Part shown: piece by piece, positions 63,753 through 64,000 of the stretch
Layout of the letters: each line of letters begins with the position of its first letter
Position numbering within the stretch: the first letter of the stretch is position 1
Virus record (IMG/VR): IMGVR_UViG_3300042544_001590
Span: 62,001-126,000 of that record
From: a virus
DNA: 64,000 bases
Reading direction: 5' to 3' (one strand)
Program-made: the position numbers and the translations under genes
The notes under the pieces: generated by a model
The model's input: the letters and a program-made list of their open reading frames with translations, nothing else
Told to the model about the DNA's origin: nothing
Database searches by the model: none

Positions 63753-64000
63753 TCAAGGAATTGATATTTGTTCAGTGGAAGGATTATAAATAAAATGTTG
63801 TAAAGTCCGTTGTAAAGTCCCATTATTATTAGTTAATATATATACGTCCACATTTATAGTACCATCTCGATTATTTCCAGTAATTTTAATACTTCCCACA
63901 GTATTATAACCAGCATCTTCCAATGCATACCTAATTTGGTCGGTGCTGGAAGCAAGCTGTCTGTCTGGTCCTCTAACTCTTTTAGCTGTCCTAGTTTTCG
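63753..64000 (-). CDS. C-terminal end of an unidentified protein (partial)
   Basis: Open frame entering from the right edge and ending at TGA (63753-63755). The end reads 'GPDRQLASSTDQIRYALEDAGYNTV' in two blocks and 'INVDVYILTNNNGTLQRTLQ', an alpha-beta pattern. No family recognised. Confidence 0.5.
   Translation of the reverse strand, partial: KTRTAKRVRGPDRQLASSTDQIRYALEDAGYNTVGSIKITGNNRDGTINVDVYILTNNNGTLQRTLQHFIYNPSTEQISIP

Overview
The window is an internal piece of a large T4-like myovirus genome. The capsid and assembly block is diagnostic: a gp20-like portal, gp21-like prohead protease, gp22-like scaffold, gp23-like major capsid protein, a prohead core protein, a gp4-like head completion nuclease, a neck protein and a gp5-type baseplate hub. 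It also encodes class I ribonucleotide reductase, ThyX, PhoH, ClpP and an M15 endolysin. Almost no gene has a Shine-Dalgarno sequence. The host cannot be named from this window; the lack of Shine-Dalgarno sites would fit Bacteroidota or a similarly SD-poor phylum (inference).

Layout. 1-5.45 kb: a plus-strand array of about 20 very small, mostly unrecognisable genes. Nearly every one is preceded by the same element (TAAAAACTAG, then CTAAGAT, then CACCATG), and its stop codons close all three frames. It ends in a terminator. 5.45-5.71 kb: a non-coding block with a palindrome, G-tracts and AT-rich DNA. 5.7-9.8 kb: mostly minus-strand accessory genes (an ADP-ribosyltransferase-like protein, a Lar-like zinc ribbon, a HAD phosphatase, a degenerate zincin, and a small protein resembling the N-terminus of the major capsid protein). 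9.8-13.5 kb: small genes interleaved with ten tRNA genes, including a probable initiator tRNA. 13.5-23.4 kb: CCA-adding enzyme, SLOG protein, ThyX, endolysin, ClpP, NrdB and NrdA. 23.4-35 kb: baseplate hub, neck, homing endonuclease, fibre-like genes, portal and a gp15-like tail protein. 35-41.7 kb: primase zinc finger, AAA ATPase, DinG/XPD-type helicase, GroES-like co-chaperonin, clamp-loader-like protein and a fucosyltransferase-like enzyme. 41.7-44 kb: two homing endonucleases. 44-51 kb: capsid block and a long coiled-coil fibre. 51-61 kb: carbohydrate genes (two nucleotide-sugar SDR enzymes, UDP-galactopyranose mutase, a methyltransferase and several glycosyltransferases). 61-64 kb: PhoH, an ABC-type ATPase and small genes.

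Two start-codon-linked signals divide the genes. The early-type element sits at a fixed 14 or 17 nt before the ATG. A late/middle-type AT motif (CTAAATAATA, TTAAGTATT or AATAAATA) sits only a few bases before the start codon on structural, replication and mobile genes. If these are promoters, most transcripts would be leaderless or nearly so. The phage also carries a tRNA with initiator hallmarks (C1-A72 mismatch, A11-U24, CAU anticodon) and a CCA-adding enzyme, while three of its ten tRNAs lack an encoded CCA. Together these suggest a phage that brings its own translation-initiation equipment.

The clearest mobile-DNA event is at 26.7-28.7 kb. A homing endonuclease has inserted into the neck gene after codon 45 and supplied a replacement 5' end. 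The displaced original 45 codons remain on the far side, identical in protein but about 20% different in DNA.
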